NCBI RefSeq assembly: GCF_036850765.1
Contig: NC_089493.1
Location: 186,095,140 to 186,159,139 of the forward strand
DNA: 64,000 nucleotides
From: Saccopteryx bilineata
Taxonomy: Eukaryota; Chordata; Mammalia; Chiroptera; Emballonuridae
Reading direction: 5' to 3'
Shown here: positions 1-12,415 of the stretch, piece after piece
Position numbering within the stretch: position 1 is the first letter of the stretch
How the letters are laid out: each line of letters starts with the position of its first letter
Position numbers and translations under genes: made by a program
Notes under the pieces: generated by a model
Database searches by the model: none
Told to the model about the DNA's origin: nothing
What the model saw: the letters and a program-made list of their open reading frames with translations, nothing else

Positions 1-185
1 AGCCCCTGGATCAAGCATCCCTCGAAACTAACCTCTAGATTTTGAGCTCCCAGAGTCTATGTATTTTGTGTTTTGTTTAAACTGGTTGGTTTGGGTTTTC
101 TATTTCCTACACATGAAGACTTAAACCAGTGGCCAGCAAGTTGAATAGTTGGGACAGGGACCACATGGCCTTCAAAGCCTTAACT

Positions 186-1032
186 CAGTGGTTCTCAAAC
201 TTTTTGAAGTTGGGGAACATTTAAAATCCTACAAATAATTTTAGGCACACTATATACAAATTTCTGAGAAATATGTTGTAATAATGAAGTCAAATATTAA
301 AGGGAAAAAAAAGTCCAAGTGTGCTTTTATGGTAATTAAGTGAAATAAGTACAACAAAATTAAATTTATTCTGACATTACAAAACAATTTTATGTTATAT
401 ATTTTGAGTTATGATTTTTAGAATTTATAAATTATAGGGGTTAAGGATAAAAAAATGACAAAAAACTTATCTTTTTATATATATAGATGCATGCTTAGTA
501 AGATTTAGCAAATTCGGCAAGTCCCGGCGTGAATGTGTCAAGTTTTTTCATTATTGTGCTTATGAGAAATATGAGCCTGATGTGTCCTAGAGATTTCTTC
601 AATGTTTGGGCATATATTACAAAGGCAAATTCCCATTCCTCGTCAATACATTGAAGAATTCTTCTCTTTTTACTCTTAATTGTGTTGAGTGCAGAAAACC
701 CCCACCATACATATCATCTTAACTTTTTACACCAAAGGATAGAAGAAACTTGCCTCCAGTCTTTCCAGGGAACATGGTGGGTAGTGTAAACAATCCAGCA
801 CCACAGCTTAACAGCCTTTTGCAACCTAATCAGGCCAGTGAGGTAGGGGGTTGGGCAGACTGTCAGTTTACAGCCAATTCCTCACACCTCTGTCCCCCAA
901 AAATCTAAACTCTAAAAACCCTGTTGGTTTTTTGGTCCCCTACAGGCACGTATTTCTCTGGAATACCATAGGGCGCACCTGGAAATCTTCTAGGGCACAC
1001 CAGTGCGCCTGGCGTACACTTGAGAACCACTG
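186..1032 (+). mobile_element. Non-autonomous hAT transposon, 847 bp
   Basis: The left end begins CAGTGGTTCTCAAAC and the right end is ...TTGAGAACCACTG, so the termini are inverted. The 8-bp direct repeat CCTTAACT flanks both sides (178-185 and 1033-1040), which is the hAT hallmark. No transposase-like reading frame is visible inside. A reverse-oriented fragment of the same family lies at about 41,922-42,028. Confidence 0.88.
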
Positions 1033-1040
1033 CCTTAACT

Positions 1041-1307
1041 ACACATTTATTTACTAGTCCTTTATTTAAAAAAGAAAAAGTTGCTGATTCCTCATGATCA
1101 CTTCATAAAGAATTAATATTTTTTTTATTTCTTGCCTCAGATAGGCCTTTAAGAGATCATTTTAGAGATCTCTTAAAGATTCCTTTTAAGACAGCAATCT
1201 ACAATGAATATGTATTATGTAAGCACCCTGTCAGAGATTTTACCCCCTTGCCACTATAATCATAATAATCAGCATTGTTAAGAAACTCCGTGTGAATTCA
1301 GATTGTA
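1041..1307. other. Unique spacer
   Basis: AT-rich sequence between two DNA transposons. A short imperfect palindrome around 1150-1176 (AAGAGATC...GATCTCTT) is visible. No gene or repeat family is recognised. Confidence 0.5.
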
Positions 1308-1906
1308 TATGGTCTACCGGAAAGTTCTGTCTGTTTTTGGAATAAAACAAAATACAAATTTTTCTTACCGTCAATAAACTTTATTAAATAATATATTTCC
1401 ATACCAATCCTATCTTCCGAATATGGTCTGAAATGGTTTGCTGAGCTGAATTAAGCCTTTCTGCGATCTCCGATGTTGTCAGAAAAGGATCTTGCTCCAA
1501 CACGGTCTTAACAACATCATCATCAATCAAAGATGGTCACCCAGAACGTGGCTTATCAGAAAGGTCGAAATCACCTGTTTCAAATTTTTGAACCATCTTC
1601 TGCATGTCCTATCAAAAACTGTACCTTCACTAAACACTTTCAATAGATTTCTACATGCTTCTGTAGCATTTCTTCCTTGTTGAAATTCATATACAATACA
1701 GTGACATAAATGAACTTTATCAGTAGCCATGGGTACACTATCGCTTCAGACATAAGACTAACGTGAATCAACTTTGTCTTAATTTGCTACGTCAGTATGT
1801 ATACATTAAGTGATAAAAATAGAGAGGCACACATGCGCCAAATAAACGTGCTTACGTGTCAAAACTTGTTGTGATAGAAACGGACAGAACTTTCCGGTAG
1901 ACCTTA
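1308..1906 (-). mobile_element. Internally deleted mariner transposon (copy 1)
   Basis: Inverted ends containing GGTCTACCGGAAAGTTCTG are flanked by TA on both sides (1306-1307, 1907-1908), as in Tc1/mariner elements. The minus strand encodes the N-terminal helix-turn-helix half of a mariner transposase, starting MATDKVHLCHCIVYEFQQG near 1730. It runs through a frame change into a second HTH region (TTSEIAERLNSAQQT), then passes directly into the 3' untranslated end. The whole DD(D/E) catalytic domain is missing, so it cannot encode active transposase. A sister copy lies at 61,777-62,339. Confidence 0.9.
1527..1730 (-). pseudogene. Mariner transposase N-terminal remnant
   Basis: The fragment covers the first DNA-binding helix-turn-helix of a mariner transposase (motifs YEFQQGRNATEACRN and CRRWFKNL). 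It lies inside the deleted mariner. The frame is lost after about residue 52, and the sequence continues in another frame as GDFDLSDKPRSG-like linker and a second HTH. No catalytic aspartates remain. It is a decayed fragment with no expected function. The family assignment rests on recognisable motifs and on the flanking mariner ends. Confidence 0.8.
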
Positions 1907-2181
1907 TATTTATAAACATGTTTTTTGCAAAGTGTGATTTACATACAGGAACCAGTCTGTGAACACTTTGTAAGTATAGACTAAGTATGGAACTAAGAGG
2001 AAGCATTGGAAAATCTAACAGCAATTTGATATTTATTTATGTCCAAGGGTGTGATAACTTTTCCCTAGTAATTTTATTGCATTTTACAAAAGTATAATTC
2101 TGTAGTGGACTGAGGGACAATAACTAGTTCTCCAACACGGTTTGAAAATCACTGTGTTAAATGCATGAATAGTTAATTATC

Positions 2182-2183
<2 letters not shown>

Positions 2184-2219
<36 letters not shown>

Positions 2220-2220
2220 G
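2184..2220. repeat. (TA)n(CA)n microsatellite
   Basis: Alternating TA changes into a pure CA run. It is followed to about 2345 by AT-rich ATATAT-type low-complexity sequence. Confidence 0.9.
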
Positions 2221-3759
2221 CATATCTTTATATATGTATTCCAATAAAATTTTGTATATATAGAAAACACATATACACAATTAGAACATGTATATATTTA
2301 TATAGAGAACATATATATGTTCTTTTTTTATATATAAAATTTCTCTTCTTAGGTCCTGAATTTATAAAGGACAGAATTGTATTTATCTTTGTATTTTCCT
2401 CAAAATCCATTTAAATGTCAAATTTAGTATTCATTCTATTCTTAGCAAATGGAATAAAATGACAAAGCAATTGCAACCTGGAGGCAATGAATTGTGCCTC
2501 TTTATTCGAAGGTGTTCTTTGGATCTTGGCCTCCCGACACACTATGTCCTATGTTCTTTTAGAGATTTGTTCTTTCTTAAAATAGCCTCAGTGTTCCCGG
2601 GGGGGGGGGGGGGGTGCACATTTCTCTGCACTGATTCACATAGTTTGAAAGGGGCGTTACTGTCTGTATTGTGGGTAGATGACATAACACAGGGTTACAG
2701 CCATCGGCATATTTGATTTCCTTCTCCACAGTGATTGACTCAGGTATGGCTAGTGAATGAAGCCTACAAGTTGGATGGAGCTCCTTTAGAATTGCTTGGA
2801 CTAAGAATCTAAGTATATATGTGTTTTTTATGTTGGATGTATTATATTTTCTATTGTATGTATTTGTTGAATCCCAAAGGAGAGAGCCGCCAAGAGATGC
2901 TGATGGTCTTCTTACAACCATGAGGGGAGATACTCTTGAAAGCAGCATTTAGAGGTGGGCGTGGTTGAGCCAGGAGAGCTTTGATTGAATACAGCTTCCC
3001 AACCTGAAGCCTTCCCTCCCAGTGGCTGTACTCTCTGCACAGGAAGTAAATCCTCTTTGTTTGTTTAGCCAGGTTCTTTTGTGTTTGTGGTGCTTTTAAG
3101 AGAGGAAGCCCTGATACAGATATGTATTTATTATCACATTCAAACTAGCATTTCATGATAAAGAACAACTTCCACAGAAATAAAATTGAAGTAAGAAACC
3201 TAGAACTTCAGTCCTGTTCATGTAGCTGAGTTATTAAAGATGCAAAAGTAGAACCTTCATTTCAAAAAAAATACATAATGTAAAAAGGTATTATAATCAA
3301 AATGAATTTATGATTTAATGTATTATAAGCACTGAAAGGACTAAAGAATTCCTGAAAAGACCTTGGGGAAATGAAACAGTATATTCAGTGATTCTTCCAC
3401 CTCTTCTAATCCTACTACATATATCTTTAAAACCGTGGTTAATATTTTCTATTATCTGATCTAATATGGTCAGAGTCTATTAATCTTGAAAGATCAGATT
3501 AATGGGTAACTTAATGACAAACTCTTTCAGTTAGTTTAGATTGATAGGTCCATAGAAAAAGCTGTGAGGAAGATAAGAATTCTCATTAAAATGATCAAAA
3601 GTAAATATTTACTGAGCCTGATTTTATATTAGTCATAGCTCTTTCTATCCTTATTTGTATGTTAAAAACATAAAAACAGGTACAATTGCTTATGTTCTAG
3701 GGCCTCTGTTAATTTTTAAGGAGTAATATTTATTTATACATCTTTATGCCTATGGATAC

Positions 3760-3960
3760 ATCTCATGCAATTCTGTAACAACCCTAAGAAATGGGTACTG
3801 TTATAGACCCATAGCGGTAGAGGATAGAAACAAAGCACAGAAAAATCCAATAATATAACTAAAGTATTGAGGTTTTGAGTAGTAAATAATTGTAATCAAT
3901 TCCATCTGGCCCTAAAGCTCTTTCTTAAGAGATTTGCTATCCTCCTGTACCATTTGTATA
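3760..3960 (-). repeat. Possible MIR remnant
   Basis: The order 'aacaaccctaagaaatggg', a single-base-rich core and 'aaagcacag' resembles the antisense MIR core (tRNA-derived ancient SINE). It is highly diverged, so this is only a resemblance. Confidence 0.35.
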
Positions 3961-5449
3961 GAATGATATAGAATGAATGACACCATTTACTCTAACAGAA
4001 ATAAGTGAGTCAGATGTTTTTGGAGAAACAGTACCTGTCTTCCCACCCAAGTGTGTAATTCTACACACCCTAAAAGGCACGTCTTCTCAGATTCCTCTCC
4101 AAGTTTAGTTTAATGCTACTTGAAGACAGCAGCTTAATCACATACATTTTTGTATTCCATCTTGTGCTGGGTAAATCAGGTTTTCAGAAAGTGTTCAGAA
4201 TTTAATCGAGAACTTCATTGTTTCTTTGGGTGTTATTAAAATTATAATTTGAAATTTGCTAATATGGATGTAATGGAGTGGCATTTGATGGATTCACAAA
4301 TAAGTAAACTGAAGGACACTTAAAGATCAATAACTAGTTTGGGGCTAATGAGTTCCTAGCAGAAGTGGGCGGCAAACTCTCAAGTCAAAGTACCTTTTGC
4401 AAACTCTCTTTCATACTCTGTCATAAATACGAGGTAACCTGTTTAGGTGAAGAAGTCCCCAAGTGCTTAGTAGATAAATTCTGAGAGTCCCTTGGAAGAT
4501 TTTACACAATTACTTGTCTGCTGACATTAAAGATTTTGGTACAGTTGTGTATTAAGGAAAATACAGACCCACCCAGACAAACACAGATAGTAAGGTAATT
4601 GTGACATGTCTCCTCCCTGCCTCCAGAGTATTCATAGACCAAAACACCAACACCTCAAATCATCCTAATCAGTGCAAGCCACCCAGTGTCTCTGATGTGG
4701 ACAACAGCCCCTGTCAGCAGTGTCACCTGCAAACAGGATGGATGACGATACAGACTTTTCGAGTCTCTTGCAGAAATCTGGCGCAGAGCCTGCAGCACAT
4801 GTCGGACGGTCTTTTCTAACAGTTTCTAACGATACAGTGGTTTGGGACTTAATGCTGTAATTACGCTCTAAGCCTCAATTCATTTCTAATATGATCCTCA
4901 AGAAGGTGGAAATCCTCATCTTACAGGTGTTTATATATGCATCTCCAAGCAAAATTGTTAACTCAGCATTATGGCTTAGAATATAAATCTACAAAAGCCA
5001 GAAAACTCAACATCACTGCTCCCAGAGCAATTATAACTTAGCCCTCACACTTAAATAGCTTTTTATTTGATTAGATATAATCTGAGCTTATTTTTTTCTC
5101 AATATTTATATAAAGTAAAATTCTTCAAATGAATAAATGTGGCCAGTTTTTAATTTGTTGTGTTTTTTTAACAACTATTTGCTAAAACTCAATTGGTCAA
5201 TATTTTTTAAAGCCATGCATTTAATGAAGCCTGTATAAGAAGATTTTGAATTTAATCAACAAAGTTATATATTCAATCTCTAGTAAAGTAGGATGAAACA
5301 AGAAAAAGTGGGACAAAATGCTTATAATAGTGCAGGAAGTAAAAAAAAAAGTCTGTATTTATCTTTTCTTGAGTCCTGATCCAACAGCAAATCCACTTAC
5401 TAGTGTTCTTTGAATTGACATAGGCATAAAATTGTAAAACCTGTGAAAA

Positions 5450-5565
5450 AGTGAAGAATTTCTGATTGTACTCCCAGAGATGCTGATTCACTTGGTCTAG
5501 AATGTGGTCATTGATACGCATTTTCTGCAAGGGCTTCAGGAATTCTGATATAGGTGGATTAAGTA
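5450..5565 (+). repeat. MER5-like hAT remnant
   Basis: Contains CCCAGAGATGCTGATTCA followed by a TCTAGAATGTGG-type spacer and GCATTTTCTGCAAGGGCTTC. This is the order of phrases in mammalian MER5 (hAT-Charlie) elements. The termini are not preserved. Confidence 0.5.
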
Positions 5566-8345
5566 ACACCTCTATAACTCTACTCTAGTGGATGCTAGTA
5601 GAATCATTGCTGTTGCCAAAATTTATCTTTAGCATATATAATCACAGCTTAAAATATATGTATTACAATATAAAATGTACTGTTTATATAGATATATAGA
5701 GAGATAGAATGATAGAGTAGCTAATTCATTGCTCTGTAAGAACATTCTAGAAGTTGGAAATCCCGTATCTAAATTTTCTGTGTTAACAAATAGCATCTAG
5801 TCAGTAATGAAGAATGTTAGGTACCCCTGAAGTCTTTACATGATTATGATGTCATTTTTTATTTGGATAACAGAGCTTCTGTGCACAGCTATGCAATTAT
5901 TTCTTTAAAAATTTTTAGGGGGAATATGAGAAAAGTCCCAGTGAAATAATTCAGAAATTAGCATCGCGTCTTGGCTTCTGTGTTTTAAAAACACATAACC
6001 TAGAAGAAATTAATTGCATGAATTCTCTCTTAGGGGTAAACATGAAATATCCTTAGCTCTTAAGAACATAACAAAGTTTGTGACTAGGTAGGTCTTTGAG
6101 TATCTTGTCCAGAAAAGCCAGAGAAGTTTTCTGAGAAAAGTGATTGTTCACTGAGTAAGCCATGTAGCATTACTTGTTAAGGAATGCAGATGGTAGAATT
6201 GCACTAATGATCACCAGAGATTTACAGTTTTTGAAAATGAAATTGTACTGTCATCAGGCATTATACACATTGAACAAGAAAGGAAAGGCCAAAGTGTGTA
6301 ATATTCCTTTGGAAATTGCTGTATAAGTCCTGTAAGACATTATGGGTTAGCTCATAAGTGCTAAGAGTAGTATTTTGCAAAAATATTCCACAATATTGAA
6401 TATATTTTTCTCTGCCTGTAATTAGAGCTCTCATTTACTCAGAGAAAGAATAAGTTTCAGATAATAATTTGAATGCATGCCTCAAAATTACTAGACTATG
6501 TATCATTTCTCTTGATTAAAGAAAAATAAATAAATTCTCTTTCTCAATCTCTCTCTTTCTCATACACTCCCCTGCTTGGAAGGATGCACAAAATATTTTT
6601 AGATAAAATATTAGCTACAAGAGTGTGACTTTATACCTTTCTTTGAATAAAAGGTGAATTTGTAAAAGAAATTGAAGTTTCATGTCTGCACACACAACTA
6701 AATACAACTTTAGGACAGGTAAACTATTTGAAACCAAATTATATGCAAAATTCTTGGAAATATTTATTTTTATAATCCAGATCCAGAGGGAGCAGTTTGG
6801 CCAGGCCTGTCCACTTTATCCATGGAGACTTGGGACTTGTGCTAACATTTGAACAAATTTTTGAGCCCCGCAGGCCCTAAATTCCTTCCAGTGCAGTATT
6901 TGGACGTTTGTAGGTGTTCACGCCTGCATGCACTTGGCATGTTTTTTCTCATCGAGCAGTCAATCAGCAAATCCAAGGTGAAGTCTCTCAATTAGACCAA
7001 TTGTAGTTTCCTTCAAAGTAAGCGGATTTTAATGATTCAATGGCTAAAGCCTACAGTGTTTTGAGAAAACTAAAACCCACCAGTAAAATGCTTTTTGCCC
7101 TTGAGACCTGCTGGCTTTTTTTTTTTTTTAATCTCCAAACTAAATCCTGAATGGGGAAGGGAACCAGCAACTATATTTGATATATGCACAATGTCATAAA
7201 TAACGAGATACGAAGGTTGCTGTGACTTTCTTATTTGGAAATCATCTTTCTGAAACAGGAGCGAGTTAATTTTAGAGTAAAGCAGTCCATTTCAAGAATT
7301 GAGAACTTCCTAAACATTTCTTTGTGGTTTAACTCCTTCTCTTCACACACACAAAATTATTCTCCATATTTACTGCTATTATATAGTCTTACATTCTTAT
7401 TCTTCTTTTAATTACTTCCAAGAACTTCCAAACGCTATCAAATCATGTTATCCTGATTAATAATGCAGCTGTACAGCACTTTACAGTTTCGAGTGTATGG
7501 TTTTTCCCCCAGTAAAAAATTGGGAGAATTTGGGAAACACTATAAAGTGTATGTTAATATAAAATCGTAAGTGCTATTCCTGCCACCTGGCACTCAGTGA
7601 TTTGAAAGTGGTTTCCATTCATTATTGCATCGCGTCTCTTTGTTACCCTACCTACTCAGTACTTACCAAAAGAAATTTGCCACTAGTTGCTACATAATAA
7701 AAGGAGGGACAAGATAGACAAGGGTTATTTAGTCATGGCTTTGGTATTTAGAAACATGGTTTTAAAACAGGGCTAATGGCTTCTGTTTGATCTGATAGTT
7801 CATTCTGCTTTGGACAGTTAGATGTTTCTGGATGTATTATGTTACTTTTAGTCATAATGTTAACTTTGGATAAGAAAAACAGTGACATATCTGAGGAGTT
7901 GCATGTAATTTTTAATACAATGGTTTTAAATCAAATTATAATCTGATCTGGCTAAGAGGAAGAGATGAGGGAGTTGTGGCCGCTGAGGGGGAGGAGGAGC
8001 AAGAAAATAAAATTATAATATTGTGTAAAGAGTGACTCCTGAATATTCCATGGACTTCTTTTGATTCATATGGGGTTACCTGAGTAGACTTTAAACCTTA
8101 CTAAGATTTTGTTATTATGTCGTATTAGATTATATATGTCCTGAATTTCAGAAAATCTTGAGAATTAGAACCCTGAGGTTTTTAAATGACTACTCACCAA
8201 ATGTAATGAGAAATCTGAACTTTTTTGTTTTTACAACATATGCGATGTTAGTCTGTTAGATAGATAATGTGAAGAGGGAGGAAGAATGCAAGTAGGGTTT
8301 CTCTGTACAATTTAGTAAGTGTAGACAATATTAACAATAATAAAA

Positions 8346-8735
8346 CTTTAAAAATTTTTATTTTATTTATTTTTTCCTTCTTTTCCAAGTGAGAGGAGAG
8401 AGGATAGAGAGACAAACTCCTGCATGCCCCCTAACTGGGATCCAACAGGCAACACCTATCTGGGGCTGATGCTCCACCCATCTGGGGCCATGCTTGCTAC
8501 TTAGCTAATTTTAGTGCCTGAGGCTCCATGAAGTCATCCTCAACACCTGGAGCCAATGCCCTCGAACTAATCACCAATTGAGGCATGGCTGAGGGAGGGG
8601 AAGAGAGAAGGAGAAGGAGGAAGAGGCAGGGTGAGGAAGCAGATGGTCGTTTTTCCAGTGTGCTCTGATAAGGAATCAAACCTGGGACACCACACACTGG
8701 GCCGATGCTCTACCACTGAGCAAACCAGCCGGGAC
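8346..8735 (-). mobile_element. tRNA-derived SINE, diverged (bat Rhin/VES type)
   Basis: The 3' side carries the antisense tRNA-like head (GCTCTACCACTGAGCAAACC), followed leftward by the SINE body with a GAGGGGAAGAGAG purine tract. Direct repeats CAATAATAAAA flank it at 8335-8345 and 8736-8746. The promoter boxes are diverged, so it is older than the copies at 29.9 and 62.3 kb. The tRNA-like segment is not a tRNA gene. Confidence 0.85.
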
Positions 8736-8746
8736 CAATAATAAAA

Positions 8747-10387
8747 AATCTTAAGGGGCCACAGATTTGCCTCCACCTTTAAAAGGACTACCATAATATT
8801 GCACTGCTCAACCTCAGAGAATCAAAGGCCCTTTTGATTTAACTCCAAGTCAGCTAAGCTTTTTGGCATGGAATACAACTTTTCTCAGGCATCCTGGAGC
8901 AATAATCATTCCCCAGGTTTGTTGTAATCATCATTCTCCATAAGAGCTCAGTAAGTTTAAGAAGTAGTTCCAAATGTTTCCTAGAGGAATAGGCTTTTTT
9001 CTCCGTATTCATTCTGGGGGAGACCATACCTGCTCTGATTGTAGATGGTTTTGCACTTGAAAGCGGTGGAGACAGGCCACAGGCCTTGCTTTTCTTTTTT
9101 GTCCCTCTTCTTTCTAAAAAATTCATAATGTGGATCTTTCTTCCCATAATTTAAGGAATGCAACTGCTTTATTTCTAAAGCTGCTCTTTGAACAAACCCA
9201 AGTCCTGGGATTCTAGAATTTAAATATCTTTTGTATGTTTGGGAAGTATGCAAATGAAGGGATTGGTGGGCTTGTGTGACTTAAAAAAAAAGTGAAATAA
9301 AGTCACCAGCCATGAAAGGACAAGATAAAATGAACAACAAAGGGAAGCCCTGGCAGGCGACAGAGACAGACCGCGAAGGAGATGATGATTATTTACCCAG
9401 GCAGAGGGGACAGAACCACGACCAGAAATAACGGGCTGGACGGCTGGCACGTGAGAGGGACAGAGAATCCTGATAGAATGTGGGTAAAAAATAAAAGAAA
9501 AAGTTCTGATGGAGAGAATTAGATTCAGAAGTACTGTCCCTAAGGGGAATGGGGAAAAGTCCATTTCTCAGAACACGTGTAACAGGACAGGACCCAGGCC
9601 CAGAAACTCGGTTGTAGACAGTGATTCTGTGTCCCCGCCCTGGGGAAGGGGTGGAGAAGCTGTCGGAGGTGTCTTACTGCTGTCACTATGGTTGCCGCAT
9701 TCCAAGTAACCTGACCAGCTCGACTCAACCAGCTCTACAAACAAAACACCCAGACACACAGTCAAATAACCTGACCATTTTTAAACTGATGTAACTTGGA
9801 AAAAAGGAAACTTCGGGATCTTTTGAGAAAAGGAGGAAGTGTGGGGGAATGTACTAGGTAGTGTGTCTGCCGTGATTGATGAGGCCAGAGACATTGATCA
9901 GGAAGATGAAAAGTTGGACACAGTCATGATCTGGGTCCCAGGGAAGTGGACATGCACTGACGCTCGAAGGTTGTACCCGATGAGTTGATGAGAGCGACCC
10001 CTCCGTTGGGAGGGAATCATCTCTGAAGCAGATACTAGCGTTTTCAGTTGGCTGAAGTTTCCCTGGTAGACAGGAGAGCTTATCATAAAAATAAAGACCA
10101 AAACCCAGTTTATTTCCCATTATTTCTATTCTCCATAAACTAATAGGGCTAATGTTTTTTGTAGAATGATTGGACACATATTGGTGTAATTGAACATTTA
10201 TATTAATAAATGTAGCCTGAAGCTACATAGTGATTCACCTACTGTAGCTGCAAGGTTCAGCAGAGCGTGCACCAGAGATGTCGAATCAGATTGTGGCACA
10301 CGAGTAGGGAAGGCACCAGGAGGTAAGAACACCACTTGTTGCTGTGTGACACCAAGCCAGTGTCTTAATTTTTCTAAATCAGCTTTG
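8747..10387. other. Unique DNA, no gene recognised
   Basis: Moderately GC sequence with several short overlapping reading frames on both strands. None has domain-like composition or a consistent start. No repeat family is recognised. Confidence 0.45.
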
Positions 10388-10392
10388 TCAAC

Positions 10393-10992
10393 TGTATGGC
10401 CAGTAGTTGTGGCCGTTGCGGCCATTCATGTGCAGGTTCACATTACATTTGAGCAGATGGTAAAGAAACAGTGGAGCCAGAAATGGTGGGCTATTTCTTT
10501 ATTAAAGTCTCACACTGGCTGATGAGCAACACACAGGGAAAATACTTCCCTTTCACTCAGGGCTCCCAAAGCCACTAATGCATTCTCCGGTTCCACAACC
10601 AGGAGACTCTTCTCCAGTTTCTCCTGGAATCAAAGGCCCCACCGGTCTCAGCAGAGCTAGCAAGAGCCTTCACCTCTGTTCCCTATCTGCTCACCTTTTC
10701 CCTTCTCTGCCAACATGGCTTCTTCCTCAGCACCCTGCATTCTCTCTGCTCTCACTCTGCAAACATGGCTTCTCTCTGCCTCTTTTCCTTCTTCTCCTCT
10801 CTGCTCTTTTCAAAATTTTCTGGCACAAAAACCTCTCCTCCAGCAAACATTAGCAAAACAATGGCCCTTCCCAAGCAGGAAGGTAATTTGCAACTTCATA
10901 GACCACATCATACCTGGCACTGCCCAACCTCTAATGCAAACTAGAAGTGAGCAAACATAAAAATCACATTTTACAAACTTATTTGACCAACA
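10393..10992 (-). mobile_element. Solo LTR copy E (older member, 5-bp TSD)
   Basis: Read on the minus strand it starts TGTTGGTCAAATAAGTT and ends near CATACA, and it matches the other four copies listed here over its whole length. The 5-bp direct repeat TCAAC flanks it (10388-10392 and 10993-10997). No internal proviral sequence adjoins it, so it is a recombinant solo LTR. It is the most diverged copy. A 5-bp duplication fits ERVL-type and some class I ERVs. Confidence 0.87.
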
Positions 10993-10997
10993 TCAAC

Positions 10998-12310
10998 ATT
11001 AGAATGCATTAGTGACTGCCTGAGAGAACTTCTAGAAAGATTGTGTGAATATATGTCTGACATCATGATTAGCAATGAGTAGGTTCTCAGTAACTAATAA
11101 TTCCAACTTTAGAAACCTGGTCTCCCAGGTTCACTCGGTTTATTTGAATGCATTCTGTAAGCTTTGTCTCAAGAATAGATTCCTCTCTGATCCTCAGGCT
11201 TATTCCTCTGTAAAATCAGGAGTTACGAAGAGAGATTCTGTGACATCGGTATATTCTGCAGGGTCTTAAGGTCATACTCTTACAATACCTTCTTTGTGTG
11301 GCAGTGTAAATTTATATGCTATGATAAATTTGGAGGATAATATGTCAATGACCAATATAAAAATTGCATATATCCTGAGCCCCAGCAGTTCTCTTTAACA
11401 TGATCGATTGGTCTTTTGAAGCTGTTTTAAGCCTAACTATACTAAAAATAAACAGGAAAGGAATTATTTAAGTAACATTCCCCAAACCTATTTGATTATG
11501 GACCGCTTTGTTGGCAAAGTATTTCCTGTAACCACTATTCAGTGGAACTGATTTTGGACAAAACTGACCGGGGGAGTATGCAGAATTTGTGCATGACAGT
11601 GGAGGGCCTCTAGCTTGTGTCTGCTGGGCTCCTTCATAGGAGGAAGAAGGGGATACAGTGACATTCAATAAGAATAGAATGAATAAATAAAAGGATAATT
11701 TTTTCCCATTCGATCCTTATAGAATAGGTATCACTATCCCATTTTTGAAAAGGGAGGCTTTCAGAGGTATAGTCGTGATTCCAGAACTTAACAGGCCTGC
11801 GTGTTGAATGGAGACTTCAGTCCCAAGTCTGTCTGTCTCTCCTCTGTACTCTTATTATAGCACACTGGGGAGGAGGTCTGGTGCAGGCTGTGCGATCAGG
11901 AGAGAAGAGAGTGCTACAGTTCTGGGGGACTAAAGTAGTTCAACAAGAACTTGTAGTGTTGTAAATGGGTTTAAAGTAGTGAACATAGAGTTAATCTTCA
12001 GTTCTTGTTATACCTTGGAGGAACATTACACCTGAATTTTTTTTTAAAATAAACAGAGAAAAATATTTACATCATATAGTAGTTGATAAACACATCAAGT
12101 GGTAATTTTAGAAGTGATGAAGGCTGTGAACATCTAAACAGGAAAGAGTAAATATTCCAGACTTACTACATTCATTTAGATAATTAAATGGATAACAAAC
12201 ACAATACTAACAGGCATTCATTCGGTGCCTGGCCTCCACCCCAGATAGAAATCAGCTCACTTTATGTGAGACAACTCACTGATGCAGAATTATGTATCTA
12301 TATATTTTAG
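10998..12310. other. Unique DNA with MIR-like traces
   Basis: No gene is seen. Weak MIR-like phrases lie at about 11,130-11,230 (plus) and 11,705-11,830 (minus, CTATCCCATTTTTGAAAAG). Confidence 0.4.
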
Positions 12311-12318
12311 GGATAAGC

Positions 12319-12407
12319 CAGCGGCTCTCAACCTGTGGGTCGCGACCCCAGCGGGGGTCGAATGACCAAAACACAGGGGTCGCCTACCCACAGGTTGAGA
12401 ACCGCTG
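12319..12407. mobile_element. 89-bp hAT miniature transposon
   Basis: It starts CAGCGGCTCTCAACCTG and ends CAGGTTGAGAACCGCTG. The inverted arms are about 30 bp and nearly meet in the middle. A perfect 8-bp duplication GGATAAGC flanks it (12311-12318, 12408-12415). It carries no coding capacity and can fold almost entirely into a hairpin. Confidence 0.93.
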
Positions 12408-12415
12408 GGATAAGC

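Larger units (their letters stand above)
2221..8334. other. Mostly unique AT-rich DNA, no gene seen
   Basis: About 6 kb with only decayed ancient repeats. All reading frames are short and interrupted. There is a G-run at about 2599-2616. The stretch 2690-2960 (TGTGATTGACTCAGG-like phrase) resembles an old LTR internal region but has no definable ends. The low density of young repeats suggests intergenic or intronic DNA, possibly with conserved noncoding segments. Confidence 0.5.

Noticed and set aside
1150..1176. AAGAGATC palindrome as an operator or terminator
   Set aside because: Single short dyad in AT-rich DNA without any nearby gene.
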